Origin: Cellulomonas palmilytica
Lineage (GTDB): Bacteria > Actinomycetota > Actinomycetes > Actinomycetales > Cellulomonadaceae
Reading direction: 5' to 3'
Length of the DNA stretch: 64,000 bases
NCBI RefSeq assembly: GCF_021590045.1
Contig: NZ_CP062221.1
Span: 2,976,001-3,040,000, forward strand
The notes beneath the pieces were generated by a model. That model worked only from the letters and a program-made list of their open reading frames with translations. It ran no database searches and was not told the DNA's origin. Every line of letters starts with the position of its first letter. The first letter of the stretch is position 1. Shown here piece by piece: positions 16,238 to 23,685 of this stretch. A program made the position numbers and the translations under genes.

Positions 16238-17257
16238 TCAGGACAGGACGGTCGCCTTGAACGACAGGTCCGCGTTGGCGAGGACCGGCATGCCGATCGC
16301 GTCGCCGTGGACCTCGGCGATCATGGGCGGCGTCTCGTGGCGGTAGACGCCCGTGACGATGCCCGGCTGGTCGGCGAGCTCGATGCCCCAGTCCTCGGCC
16401 GTCGAACTGAGGGTCTGCCCCCAGAACGAGGCACCGAGCTGGGTGCCCTCCCATTCGTCCGGGTCGACCGGAGCCGGCAGGAGCAGGAGCTCGTTGTCCG
16501 GCAGGACCAGGCCCGACGCGGTGCGCCGCGTGTAGACCTCGATCGGCGGGAGGCCGGCACCCTCGACGATCGCGTTCACGTCCGCGGCGGTGGCCGGGCG
16601 CGAGCCGCCACCCACGAGCGACGTCTTGAACTCGTCGCCCTGGGCCATCACGCGCAGCACGCGGCGCGGCATCAGGATGACGCCCGGCGCGACGCCGTTC
16701 GTGGCCTCGTAGGTGTCGCACCACGTCTGCAGGTCCGTGAGGCGGGAGACGCTGGTCGCGGACGACCACAGCGCCGACGCCGTCACGGTGTGGCTGCCCG
16801 AGCGGCCGAACGAGTCCGCCGCGCCGATCTCGGGGATCGTCGCGACGCCGGTCCGCAGGACGACGCCGCGAAGGCGCTCCATGCGGTCCGCGATGGCCTG
16901 CGCGACCCGCCGGCCGGTACCGAGGATCTCGTTGAGGATCGTCTCGTCCGACGCGCCGCGCGTGCGCAGCTGGTCGTACTCCGACACCGGGATGATCTGC
17001 CCGATCGGGGGCAGTTCGAGGATGGTGCGCTTGCCCGACGGCTTCTTGCCGACGGTCGGCTCCGCGTCGTACGCGCGGAACTCCGCCTCGACGACGAGCC
17101 CCGCCTGGCCGGCGACGAACCGGACCTGGACGTCCGGGACGGTGCGGTTGGGCAGGTAGCGCGCGAGGCTGCCGCGGCGCGCCTCGATGTCGGCGAGCGA
17201 CTCCCGCACGTACCCCGTGAGGGTCGCCGGGTCGATGAGGTCGGTCCAGAGTCCCAT
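16238..17257 (-). CDS. Major capsid protein (E-type)
   Basis: A 339-residue protein at the canonical place after the decoration protein. Sequence features agree with the phage major capsid protein E family: an N-terminal RGSLARYLPNRTVPDVQVRF segment, GKRTILELPPIGQIIPVSEYDQL, a central IADRMERLRGVVLRTG spine helix, and a C-terminal TGVYRHETPPMIAEV segment. It forms the icosahedral shell. A 12-bp hairpin follows the stop, suiting an abundantly expressed gene. No separate protease gene is visible nearby, as is usual with E-type capsids. Confidence 0.88.
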   Translation of the reverse strand: MGLWTDLIDPATLTGYVRESLADIEARRGSLARYLPNRTVPDVQVRFVAGQAGLVVEAEFRAYDAEPTVGKKPSGKRTILELPPIGQIIPVSEYDQLRTRGASDETILNEILGTGRRVAQAIADRMERLRGVVLRTGVATIPEIGAADSFGRSGSHTVTASALWSSATSVSRLTDLQTWCDTYEATNGVAPGVILMPRRVLRVMAQGDEFKTSLVGGGSRPATAADVNAIVEGAGLPPIEVYTRRTASGLVLPDNELLLLPAPVDPDEWEGTQLGASFWGQTLSSTAEDWGIELADQPGIVTGVYRHETPPMIAEVHGDAIGMPVLANADLSFKATVLS

Positions 17258-17273
17258 GTTCCGACTCCCCCTC

Positions 17274-17660
17274 TCAGATGAAGACGAACGTGGTGGCGGC
17301 GCGCTTCGCGGCCGCCGCGGGGGCGGTGAACGCGATGGGCAGCTTCGCCGTGCGGATGCGGCCGTGGTCGATCAGCGGGACCGCGAAGTCCGCCGTGCCC
17401 ACGACCTTCTGGTCGGTGAGGACGAAGCCGGCGAGGATGCCCGCGCCGGTCGTCGTCCCCTCCGTCGCGTCGTAGGGGACGAGGACGCCCCCGACCTTCG
17501 CGACGGGCAGGCCCGCCGGGATGTACCCGTTCGGGTAGTGCGTGCCGGCGGTGAAGGTCGAGATGTCGAGGATCTCGGTGCGCGCGTCGTTGATGCCGTG
17601 CGTCGAGCCGAGCCAGGACAGGTCGCCGCCGCCGAACGTCTCGGTCGTGAGACGAGGCAT
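17274..17660 (-). CDS. Head decoration protein
   Basis: A 128-residue protein immediately before the major capsid gene. The sequence has the pattern of lambda gpD-like decoration proteins as seen in actinophages: THGINDARTEILDISTF, HYPNGYIPAGLPVAKVGG, then AGILAGFVLTDQ and a beta-rich end. Such proteins trimerise on the capsid surface and stabilise it after expansion. ATG start with GGAGGGATC-type ribosome-binding site. Co-transcribed with scaffold and capsid genes. Confidence 0.8.
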   Translation of the reverse strand: MPRLTTETFGGGDLSWLGSTHGINDARTEILDISTFTAGTHYPNGYIPAGLPVAKVGGVLVPYDATEGTTTGAGILAGFVLTDQKVVGTADFAVPLIDHGRIRTAKLPIAFTAPAAAAKRAATTFVFI

Positions 17661-17686
17661 GGTGATCCCTCCTCAGGGAGTCGTGG

Positions 17687-18310
17687 TCAGGACTTCTTGC
17701 TGGGGTGCTTCTCGAGCCAGAGCTGACGCCCCGCCGAGACCGACGCCCCCTTGTCGGCGTCACCGTTGCCACCGCCCTGCGACCGGTCCGGCTTCGGACC
17801 GGTCGGCGCCGCCGCCGGGATCAGCGACTTGAGCTCGTCGGCGTCGGCCTCGAGCTCCGCGCGCGTCGACCCCGTCAGGCGCCCCGCGAGCTTGAGGTCC
17901 AGGCCCTTGTCGGCCGCGACCTCGTACCGCAGCGCCCTCAGCTGAGCCGCGGCAGCGTCGCGCTGCGCGGCGGCCAGATCGGCCGCGGCCTTCTCCTCGG
18001 CGGACAGCTTCGAGTCCTCGATCTCCTTGCGGAGCTTCGCGAGCTCGGCCTCGGCGGCGGCCCGAGCCTCACGCTCGGCGACCAGCGCCTTCTTGCCGCC
18101 CTCGCCGAGGGGCTCGTCGCCCGCGGCGCTCTTGCTCTTATCGCCGCCGGCGTTGCCGCCGTCGTCGCCGTTCGGGTTCGCCGCACCGGGAGTCCCGCTC
18201 TCGTTGCTCTGCGGGCCCGTGATGAACCGCAGGCGCGCGAAGCGGCCGGGCGTGCCGTGGGTGTGGGTGATCGGCCACGCCGTCGCGGCGCGGGCGGTGC
18301 TTCGGTGCAT
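17687..18310 (-). CDS. Scaffolding protein
   Basis: A 207-residue, low-complexity, highly charged protein between the MuF-like gene and the decoration gene. Residues about 75-150 form a long helix rich in Ala, Glu and Lys (ALVAEREARAAAEAELAKLR; EEKAAADLAAAQ), typical of phage scaffold proteins that template capsid assembly and are then released. The N-terminal 60 residues and the Gly-rich C-terminus are probably flexible; the last residues LWLEKHPSKKS may contact the capsid. Start at ATG 18310 is reasonable, but a start further downstream cannot be excluded. Confidence 0.8.
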   Translation of the reverse strand: MHRSTARAATAWPITHTHGTPGRFARLRFITGPQSNESGTPGAANPNGDDGGNAGGDKSKSAAGDEPLGEGGKKALVAEREARAAAEAELAKLRKEIEDSKLSAEEKAAADLAAAQRDAAAAQLRALRYEVAADKGLDLKLAGRLTGSTRAELEADADELKSLIPAAAPTGPKPDRSQGGGNGDADKGASVSAGRQLWLEKHPSKKS

Positions 18311-18379
18311 GGTGACTGTCTCCGAATCGCTCGGGAGGGCCCGGCCCGCATCGCGCGGTCGGGAGTCTGTGTGGCGGTG

Positions 18380-19366
18380 TCAGCCGCGCAGGTAGCCGTT
18401 CGCGCGCAGCAGCCGCAGGTAGTCCTCTGGGCTCGTCGCGACGGCGCGGATCGTCTCAGGCATCAGGCGCGGACGGACCCGGCCGCGGCTGCGCTGCTGC
18501 CCCGACGGGTCGAGGTAGCGACGGGCGGTCCCCCGCCGCGTCGTCCCCTCGGTCGTGATCTGGACCCTGCGGCCGCCGATCTGCGCCGCGCGCATCCCGC
18601 GGCGAGCGTTCACGACCTGACCGATGTCTGCACCGTTGCGGATCGCCTCCGCGCCGGCCGCCGTGAACACCTCGTCCTGCTCCGCTCGGGACAGCGAGTC
18701 GAAGTACTCGGTGGCGTTCACCGTCAGGTCGTCGGCCACCGCCTCCGACGCGGGGATGTGTCGACAGTCGCACCGCGGGTGGCGGAGGAACGGTGTGCCC
18801 GAGCGGTACACGCGACCCGCCAGGATCGCGCAGCGCGAGCAGGACGGCGGGTTGAGCATTCGCACGTACCCGGTGATCTGCGGTCGCACGCCCATCGCGA
18901 GCGACTCCGACTGCCGGCCCGTGTCCGACAGGACGGTCATCGTCGCCATCGAGAGCCACTGCCCTGCCTGCCGCAGCGCCTCCGGCCACGCGAGTGCCGG
19001 CCCCGACGACGCGACGAGCTGCTTCGCGTGCGTGACTGCTCCGTACAGCAGCGACTCGAGCGGACGCCCGTCGCCGGCGCGCCCGACGAGCGGCCGCGGG
19101 TCGGCCGTCGCGACGGGTCGCGCCGCCGAGCTCGAGCCCAGGTCCGCCAGGACCGCCGGCACGTACTCCTGGGCGCCGGTCGCGAGCGACTGCTGAGCCG
19201 CCGTGACCGCCGCGAGGAGGTCGGGCTCGATCGCCGCGTACGAGACATCGAAGTCGTCCCGCATCCGGCGCCAGAGGCCGAGCGTCCGCGCGACCGTGCG
19301 CGTGATGACCACGCGCTGCTCGGCGGCGTAGACCTCAGCGACCGCCGGCAGCGTCTGCAGAGGCAC
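18380..19366 (-). CDS. MuF-like minor capsid protein
   Basis: A 328-residue protein overlapping the portal gene by 32 bases, the usual portal-MuF arrangement. The N-terminal half is helical. The diagnostic motif lies near residues 172-208: NPPSCSRCAILAGRVY followed by RHPRCDCRHIPASE, the Cys/His cluster of phage MuF-type minor head proteins. These proteins enter the procapsid and may be ejected with DNA. The C-terminal end is basic. No toxin domain fused to the MuF part is evident. Confidence 0.83.
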   Translation of the reverse strand: MPLQTLPAVAEVYAAEQRVVITRTVARTLGLWRRMRDDFDVSYAAIEPDLLAAVTAAQQSLATGAQEYVPAVLADLGSSSAARPVATADPRPLVGRAGDGRPLESLLYGAVTHAKQLVASSGPALAWPEALRQAGQWLSMATMTVLSDTGRQSESLAMGVRPQITGYVRMLNPPSCSRCAILAGRVYRSGTPFLRHPRCDCRHIPASEAVADDLTVNATEYFDSLSRAEQDEVFTAAGAEAIRNGADIGQVVNARRGMRAAQIGGRRVQITTEGTTRRGTARRYLDPSGQQRSRGRVRPRLMPETIRAVATSPEDYLRLLRANGYLRG

Positions 19367-20720
19367 CAGCGTTGTCCTTCGCGTCGAGCAGGCTCAGCGT
19401 CGGGTCCTGCTCCTGCGCACGGAAGTACTCCCGCTCGCGCGCCTTCCGGGCGTCGGACCAGCCCATCTCGTCCCACGCGCCCTCGCGCGACAGGACCGGC
19501 ACACCGCCGGTCATCTTCGAGATCGCGTCGGCACGCTCGGCGTACGTCGGGGTCGCGGGGTCGAACCAGATCGTGCGGATCCTGTTCGCCTCGGGCCACT
19601 CACCCGTGCGGATGCGGGTCGAGAGGCCCTGTACCCAGCCCCAGCCGTCGCCCCAGTCCAGGGCCTTGCGCTCGGCGTTCTTGATCAGGCGCGACTCGTC
19701 CGCGCGGATCGCGCCCTCTGCAGCGGGGTTCGCGGCCGACGCGACGAAGTACCGCAGCGGAAGCCCCGAGACTGACGCCACGAGCTTGCCGTAGTGCTCG
19801 ATCGTCCCGGTGAGGTTCGACAGCTCGGCGGCCGCGAACGTTCCGGCCTTCGCGTCCTTCTCCGCGTAGACCATGAGAGCCGTGTAGTAGGCCTCCCACG
19901 TCGGGAGCGGCTCGCCGGTCGTCGGGTCGACCATCTTCTTCGGGTCGACGCCGAAGATGTACCGCCCCGGCACCGCGTGCGCCTCCTGCGCGATCTGGAG
20001 GTTCGTCAGCGACCGCGCTGCGGCGTCCGTGAGCGGGATCGCGTCGGCCATCTCCGAGGTCCCCCACCAGTCGCCGGGGCGGCGACGGTTGAGGAACATC
20101 ACGACGGGGGGCCGCCCGAGCTGGTGGTCGTCGCGGTCCTCGACCGTCCAGCCGTTCCTCGTGGCCTCGAGCCAGACCGTGGCGTCCGGGAGGTAGAGCG
20201 TCCGCCGCTGGCGGCCGTCCTCGTCCTTGTAGGCCCGCAGGTAGCCCAGCGCGCGCCGGGTCCGCGCGTCGACGAGCCCCGCCATCTGGCGGGTCGGCTC
20301 GACGGTGATCAGCGGGTGGTCGGGGTCGTCCTCGTTCGTGCCGACCGTGACGAACCCGCGCCCGTACTGTGCGGTCTCCTGGTGCAGCATCGGGGCGCCC
20401 GACTCGAGGTTGTTCGCCTCCCACTGCTCGCGCAGCTCCTCGGACGAGCCCTCCTGCCCCGCCTCGACGAACCCACGGACCTCGAGACGGTTCACGACCT
20501 CGTCGACGACGACGCGCGGCCAGTTCACGACGGTCTCGAACCGCCGCAGCTCGGGCGGCACCGCGATGCCGATCTGGTCGAGCCGCTGCGACCCCTCGTA
20601 GTACTTGCCCATGCGCGCGTCGTGCTTCGCGCGAGCCGTGAGCCGCTTCGCGAGCCGGGTCATCAGGGCCTGCTCGTCGTCGTCGAGCTTCACCGTCTGC
20701 AGGAGCTCGGCCACGGGCAC
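19335..20720 (-). CDS. Portal protein (SPP1 gp6-like)
   Basis: A 461-residue protein downstream of the large terminase subunit. Features of the SPP1 gp6-like portal family are present: helical N-terminus ending in YYEGSQRLDQIG, NWPRVVVDEVVNRLEVRGF, a wing region, WWGTSEMADAIPLTDAAARSL-type text around residues 225-245, and the stem-like SGLPLRYF..AANPAAEGAIRADE stretch. It forms the dodecameric ring through which DNA is packaged. The start at ATG 20720 lies four bases after the terminase stop. Confidence 0.9.
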   Translation of the reverse strand: MPVAELLQTVKLDDDEQALMTRLAKRLTARAKHDARMGKYYEGSQRLDQIGIAVPPELRRFETVVNWPRVVVDEVVNRLEVRGFVEAGQEGSSEELREQWEANNLESGAPMLHQETAQYGRGFVTVGTNEDDPDHPLITVEPTRQMAGLVDARTRRALGYLRAYKDEDGRQRRTLYLPDATVWLEATRNGWTVEDRDDHQLGRPPVVMFLNRRRPGDWWGTSEMADAIPLTDAAARSLTNLQIAQEAHAVPGRYIFGVDPKKMVDPTTGEPLPTWEAYYTALMVYAEKDAKAGTFAAAELSNLTGTIEHYGKLVASVSGLPLRYFVASAANPAAEGAIRADESRLIKNAERKALDWGDGWGWVQGLSTRIRTGEWPEANRIRTIWFDPATPTYAERADAISKMTGGVPVLSREGAWDEMGWSDARKAREREYFRAQEQDPTLSLLDAKDNAGASADAAGGR

Positions 20721-20724
20721 CCCC

Positions 20725-22473
20725 TCACCGGAACATGTACATCGAGCTGTCGGACTCCCGTACCCGGCGCAGGTACCCGTCGAGTGCGGTCACCGTCGCC
20801 TGGATCCCGTCGATGCGGGTAGAGGACTTCTTCCTGTCGGGCTTCACCGGCCGGATGTTGTCCAGCCCGTCGTTCTTCACCTCGACGACCGACGCCATCC
20901 ACCGCAGTACCGGGTTCCCGCCGTGTCGCAGCGCCCGCGCGCCGATCAGCCGCTCGAGCTCCTTCGACGCCGGCGACAGGCCCATGAAGGTCTGCGCCAC
21001 CGGCGCGAGCTCGACGCCGCCCAGCTCCTCGTCAAGCTCCTGCACGAGCTGGCCCGCGAACATCCGGTCGTACGAGACGCGCTGCACGTCGAAGTGCCGG
21101 CAGTCGCCGATCACCGCGGCCTTGACCGCGGTGTAGTCGATGACGTCGCCCTCGGTCGCCGTCACGAAGCCCTGGTCGATCCAGCGGTCCAGCGGGACCA
21201 TCAGCTTGCGCTGCAGGTCCTCGACGCGGTCGCCCGGCACCCAGAACCTCGCGAGAAGGTCGAGTTCGGCGCCCGGTCGGTTCGCCTCGACGAGCACGGT
21301 CCACGCCGTGAAGTCCGAGACCGCCGAGAGGTCGAGCCCGCCCCACGCCCGCCGACCGCGCAGGCCGGTGCGGTCGATCGCGCCGTCGAGCAGGTCCCAG
21401 CGGTCCAGGTCGATCCAGCGCGCCTGCTCGCGGCGCCGCAGGTTCAGCGTCAGCCGGCAGTACGTCGGGAAGTAGGACGGCGTCGTGCGCGCCTTCTCCG
21501 CTTCGCGGTGCAGGTACGCCCACGTCGGGGACTTCCCCGCTCCCGGGTTCGCCCTCGCGAGCGTCGCGTCCGCGAACGGGTCGTCGCCGTCCTCCGCTGC
21601 CCAGATGACGCCGTAGTGCCCGGGGTCCTTGACGATGCCGTTCGCGGCGTTCCGGGTGTACGTGTGCTTCTCGTCGTAGATCGTGCCGTCCTCGGCCTCG
21701 TCGGCCGTGGTGATGAACACGACGAGAGGCTGGTCACGCGCACCCGTGCCTGTCTCGATCGCCTCGACGAGCGCGCGGCGCAGGCGCAGCGTGTGCACCT
21801 CGTCGACCACCGCACCCGAGACGTTCAGGCCGTGCGCCGTCTCCGCGACGCGCGACAGCACCCGCAAGATCGAGCCCGTGCGCGGGACACGCACGACCTC
21901 CTTGAGGGGCTCCACGCGCTTGCGTGCCGCCGGCGAAGTCGCGAGCATCCGCTTCGCGTCGTCGAACACACGCGCCGCCTGCGTCGTCGAGCCGGCCGCG
22001 TTGTAGACCTCCGCGCCCGCCTCGCCATCCGCGAGGAGCAGTACGTTCGAGATCCCCGACGAGAGCGTCGACTTCCCGTTCTTGCGCGGGACCTCGATCC
22101 AGACCGACCGGATCACCCGCACGACCGCGTCGATCTCGGCGTCGTGGTAGACCCAGCCGAACACCGGGGCGATCACCCAGACGACCTGCCACGGGTCCAG
22201 GCCCTCGCCCAGCCGCAGCCGCACGCCGGCCCAGCGGCCCTTCGTGTGCTTGAACGCCGCGAGCGCGCGCAGGGCCTTCTGCACCCGCCGGACCTCGAAC
22301 CAGGCGCCCGGGTGCTGGTCTGCCTGGCACGCCATCACGAGCGGCGCGTGCGCCAGAGCGTCGTCGATCTGCTCGTCCGTCAGCCCGAGCTCGAGCAGAG
22401 CGTCGCGCGGGACGGGCAGCCTAGGAGTCGAAGGGGTCGTCCTCGTCGTCGTCACCGGCGCCCCCTCGTCCAC
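20725..22473 (-). CDS. Terminase large subunit
   Basis: A 582-residue packaging ATPase/nuclease. The ATPase domain shows a Walker A variant VPRKNGKST (near 130) and Walker B-type VVDEVH (near 230), and the C-terminal nuclease domain begins with GGLDLSAVSDFTAW, whose Asp residues fit the RNase H-like active site, and continues to a VKNDGLDNIRP segment. It matches the Terminase_1-like family common in cos-type actinophages. GTG starts at 22473 or 22455 both overlap the small subunit gene by tens of bases. Confidence 0.93.
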   Translation of the reverse strand: MDEGAPVTTTRTTPSTPRLPVPRDALLELGLTDEQIDDALAHAPLVMACQADQHPGAWFEVRRVQKALRALAAFKHTKGRWAGVRLRLGEGLDPWQVVWVIAPVFGWVYHDAEIDAVVRVIRSVWIEVPRKNGKSTLSSGISNVLLLADGEAGAEVYNAAGSTTQAARVFDDAKRMLATSPAARKRVEPLKEVVRVPRTGSILRVLSRVAETAHGLNVSGAVVDEVHTLRLRRALVEAIETGTGARDQPLVVFITTADEAEDGTIYDEKHTYTRNAANGIVKDPGHYGVIWAAEDGDDPFADATLARANPGAGKSPTWAYLHREAEKARTTPSYFPTYCRLTLNLRRREQARWIDLDRWDLLDGAIDRTGLRGRRAWGGLDLSAVSDFTAWTVLVEANRPGAELDLLARFWVPGDRVEDLQRKLMVPLDRWIDQGFVTATEGDVIDYTAVKAAVIGDCRHFDVQRVSYDRMFAGQLVQELDEELGGVELAPVAQTFMGLSPASKELERLIGARALRHGGNPVLRWMASVVEVKNDGLDNIRPVKPDRKKSSTRIDGIQATVTALDGYLRRVRESDSSMYMFR

Positions 22474-22915
22474 CCACGCGGGCCAGAGACGACGGCGTGA
22501 GGCCGAGCTCGGCTGCCAGCGACCGGAAGTGCGAGCGGTACTGGTTGAGGACCGTCGTCCACGGGTTCTTGACGCTTCCCCGCTCGGACTCGGTCACGAC
22601 GCCCTGCATCGACAGCGCGCGCTCGCCCTGGTCGATCCGCGCGAGCGTGATGCAGAGCTCGACGAGCGAGTCCTGCTGCTCACCGGTGAGGCCGACCGAG
22701 CGGGACAGCGTCGGAGCGAGCCGGCGCCAGTGCGTGGCCGCGACCGCTCGTGCGCGCCGCTCGGACCGCCGAGGGCCGGGGAACACCTCGCTCCACTTCG
22801 GCTCGATCAGTGCGGACGGGGGCAGCTTCACCGCGTCACGGACAGGCCGGTGACCGGGGTTCCCCTCGCGCACGACCGCGAGCGAGGGCTTCGGCTTGCG
22901 TCCGACCGTCGCCAC
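22421..22915 (-). CDS. Terminase small subunit (P27-like)
   Basis: A 164-residue protein directly upstream of the large subunit, overlapping it. It begins VATVGRKPKPSLAVVREGNPGHR, the typical basic N-terminus of P27-family small subunits with a GNPGHRP motif, followed by a helical core. It binds the packaging site and loads the large subunit. I choose GTG 22915 because AGGAGGTGG lies at the correct distance; an in-frame ATG at 22936 would place that site inside the gene. The acidic C-terminus (DDDEDDPFDS) is shared with relatives. Confidence 0.87.
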   Translation of the reverse strand: MATVGRKPKPSLAVVREGNPGHRPVRDAVKLPPSALIEPKWSEVFPGPRRSERRARAVAATHWRRLAPTLSRSVGLTGEQQDSLVELCITLARIDQGERALSMQGVVTESERGSVKNPWTTVLNQYRSHFRSLAAELGLTPSSLARVGGRGGAGDDDEDDPFDS

Positions 22916-23011
22916 GGAGCCCACCTCCTCACGCATTGCCGCAGGTCAGCCCGCAGAAACCGTTCATTTCGCGGGGCGGGGAGTTTGCCTCCCCGGCGGT
23001 CCCGCGGTCTG

Positions 23012-23037
23012 CCCCCTCGGGGGTACCCCCCTGGGGG
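23012..23037. repeat. Alternating C5/G5 palindromes between HNH and small terminase
   Basis: Runs of five or six C alternate with five G: C5-TC-G5-TA-C6-T-G5. This makes three overlapping palindromes, including a perfect GGGGGTACCCCC at 23019-23030. The block starts directly after the HNH stop codon. It could act as a terminator for HNH or as part of the packaging site; sequence alone does not decide. Confidence 0.6.
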
Positions 23038-23385
23038 TCATGCCCGATTCGCGGCCGCCGCGCCGCGCCTGCCGCCCGCGCCGCGGTTGCAAGGCAGGCA
23101 CTGCGGTCCGAGGTATCGACGGCGGTCCTCGTCGTGACCGAGGTCGAACGCCGACTCCGCGAGCTGGACGCCGCACGTCACGCAGAAGACCAACGTGCCC
23201 GACCGGATCCGATCCACGATCGCGGCGCGGCGGCGGTCGTGCTCACTGCCGTACCCGCGCTGCTGCCGCGTCCCTCGGCGCTGCTCGTACGCAACCGCGT
23301 GCGCCGGGCAGTACCTGACGCCCGCGGGGAGCATCGCCGGGCACGTCGACGAGCCCGTGCACCTGTGTCGAGGGGCGGTCGGCAT
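23038..23385 (-). CDS. HNH endonuclease of the packaging module
   Basis: A 115-residue protein with ATG 23385 and a GGAGGT site upstream. The C-terminal half has the HNH layout: FCVTCGVQLAE, FDLGHDEDRRRYLGPQC and LPCNRGAGGR, with the two CxxC-type zinc knuckles and the catalytic His in DLGHDED. The N-terminal half has another Cys cluster (CTGSSTCPAM, RYCPAH). HNH genes next to terminase are needed for cos cleavage in several siphoviruses, so this is probably part of the packaging machine, not a homing enzyme. Confidence 0.88.
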   Translation of the reverse strand: MPTAPRHRCTGSSTCPAMLPAGVRYCPAHAVAYEQRRGTRQQRGYGSEHDRRRAAIVDRIRSGTLVFCVTCGVQLAESAFDLGHDEDRRRYLGPQCLPCNRGAGGRRGAAAANRA

Positions 23386-23522
23386 GGAGCGGACCTCCTC
23401 ACGAAGGGGGGCCGGCACCGTCGGGCCGCTCGACGGTTCGACCACGACGCTCGGAGCCCCACCCAGGTGATGACGCGTCGCCCGCCGACCCCAGCAGCGC
23501 GGCCCCGGGCTTGACCCGGCCG

Positions 23523-23550
23523 CGCACGGCCTGCACCCCGGGGCCGTGCG
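23523..23550. repeat. 9-bp perfect inverted repeat in the rtcB-HNH gap
   Basis: CGCACGGCC at 23523-23531 is complementary to 23542-23550 with a 10-base loop. It lies in the 300-bp gap (23386-23685) that contains no plausible gene. It may be a terminator or part of the DNA packaging signal. Confidence 0.55.
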
Positions 23551-23568
23551 TGCCCCCGGGAAGCACGA

Positions 23569-23593
23569 AGGCCCGAACCAGCGGTCCGGGCCT
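23569..23593 (-). terminator. Hairpin in the rtcB-HNH gap
   Basis: AGGCCCG at 23569-23575 pairs with 23587-23593, and after one mismatch ACC/GGT extend the stem around an AGC triloop. This compact hairpin looks like an intrinsic terminator for the early operon ending with rtcB, although the following tract is only moderately T-rich. Confidence 0.5.
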
Positions 23594-23631
23594 CTCACGT
23601 GGGCATGACGAACCCACTGAGGCGCAGGCTA

Positions 23632-23683
23632 GCAGCGACGCGCCGCCTCCGCCAACAGGCAAGGCGCGGCGGCGCGTCGCTGC
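23632..23683 (-). terminator. 16-bp perfect inverted repeat right after rtcB
   Basis: GCAGCGACGCGCCGCC at 23632-23647 is the exact inverted complement of 23668-23683, with a 20-base loop. The stem begins two bases after the rtcB stop codon. It is the strongest hairpin seen in the prophage and is the best candidate for terminating the leftward early operon, or for a structured 3' element of the rtcB mRNA. Confidence 0.65.
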
Positions 23684-23685
23684 CG

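Noticed and set aside
22916..22936. ATG start for the small terminase at 22936
   Set aside because: A strong AGGAGGTGG lies between this ATG and GTG 22915, so initiation at the GTG is more likely.
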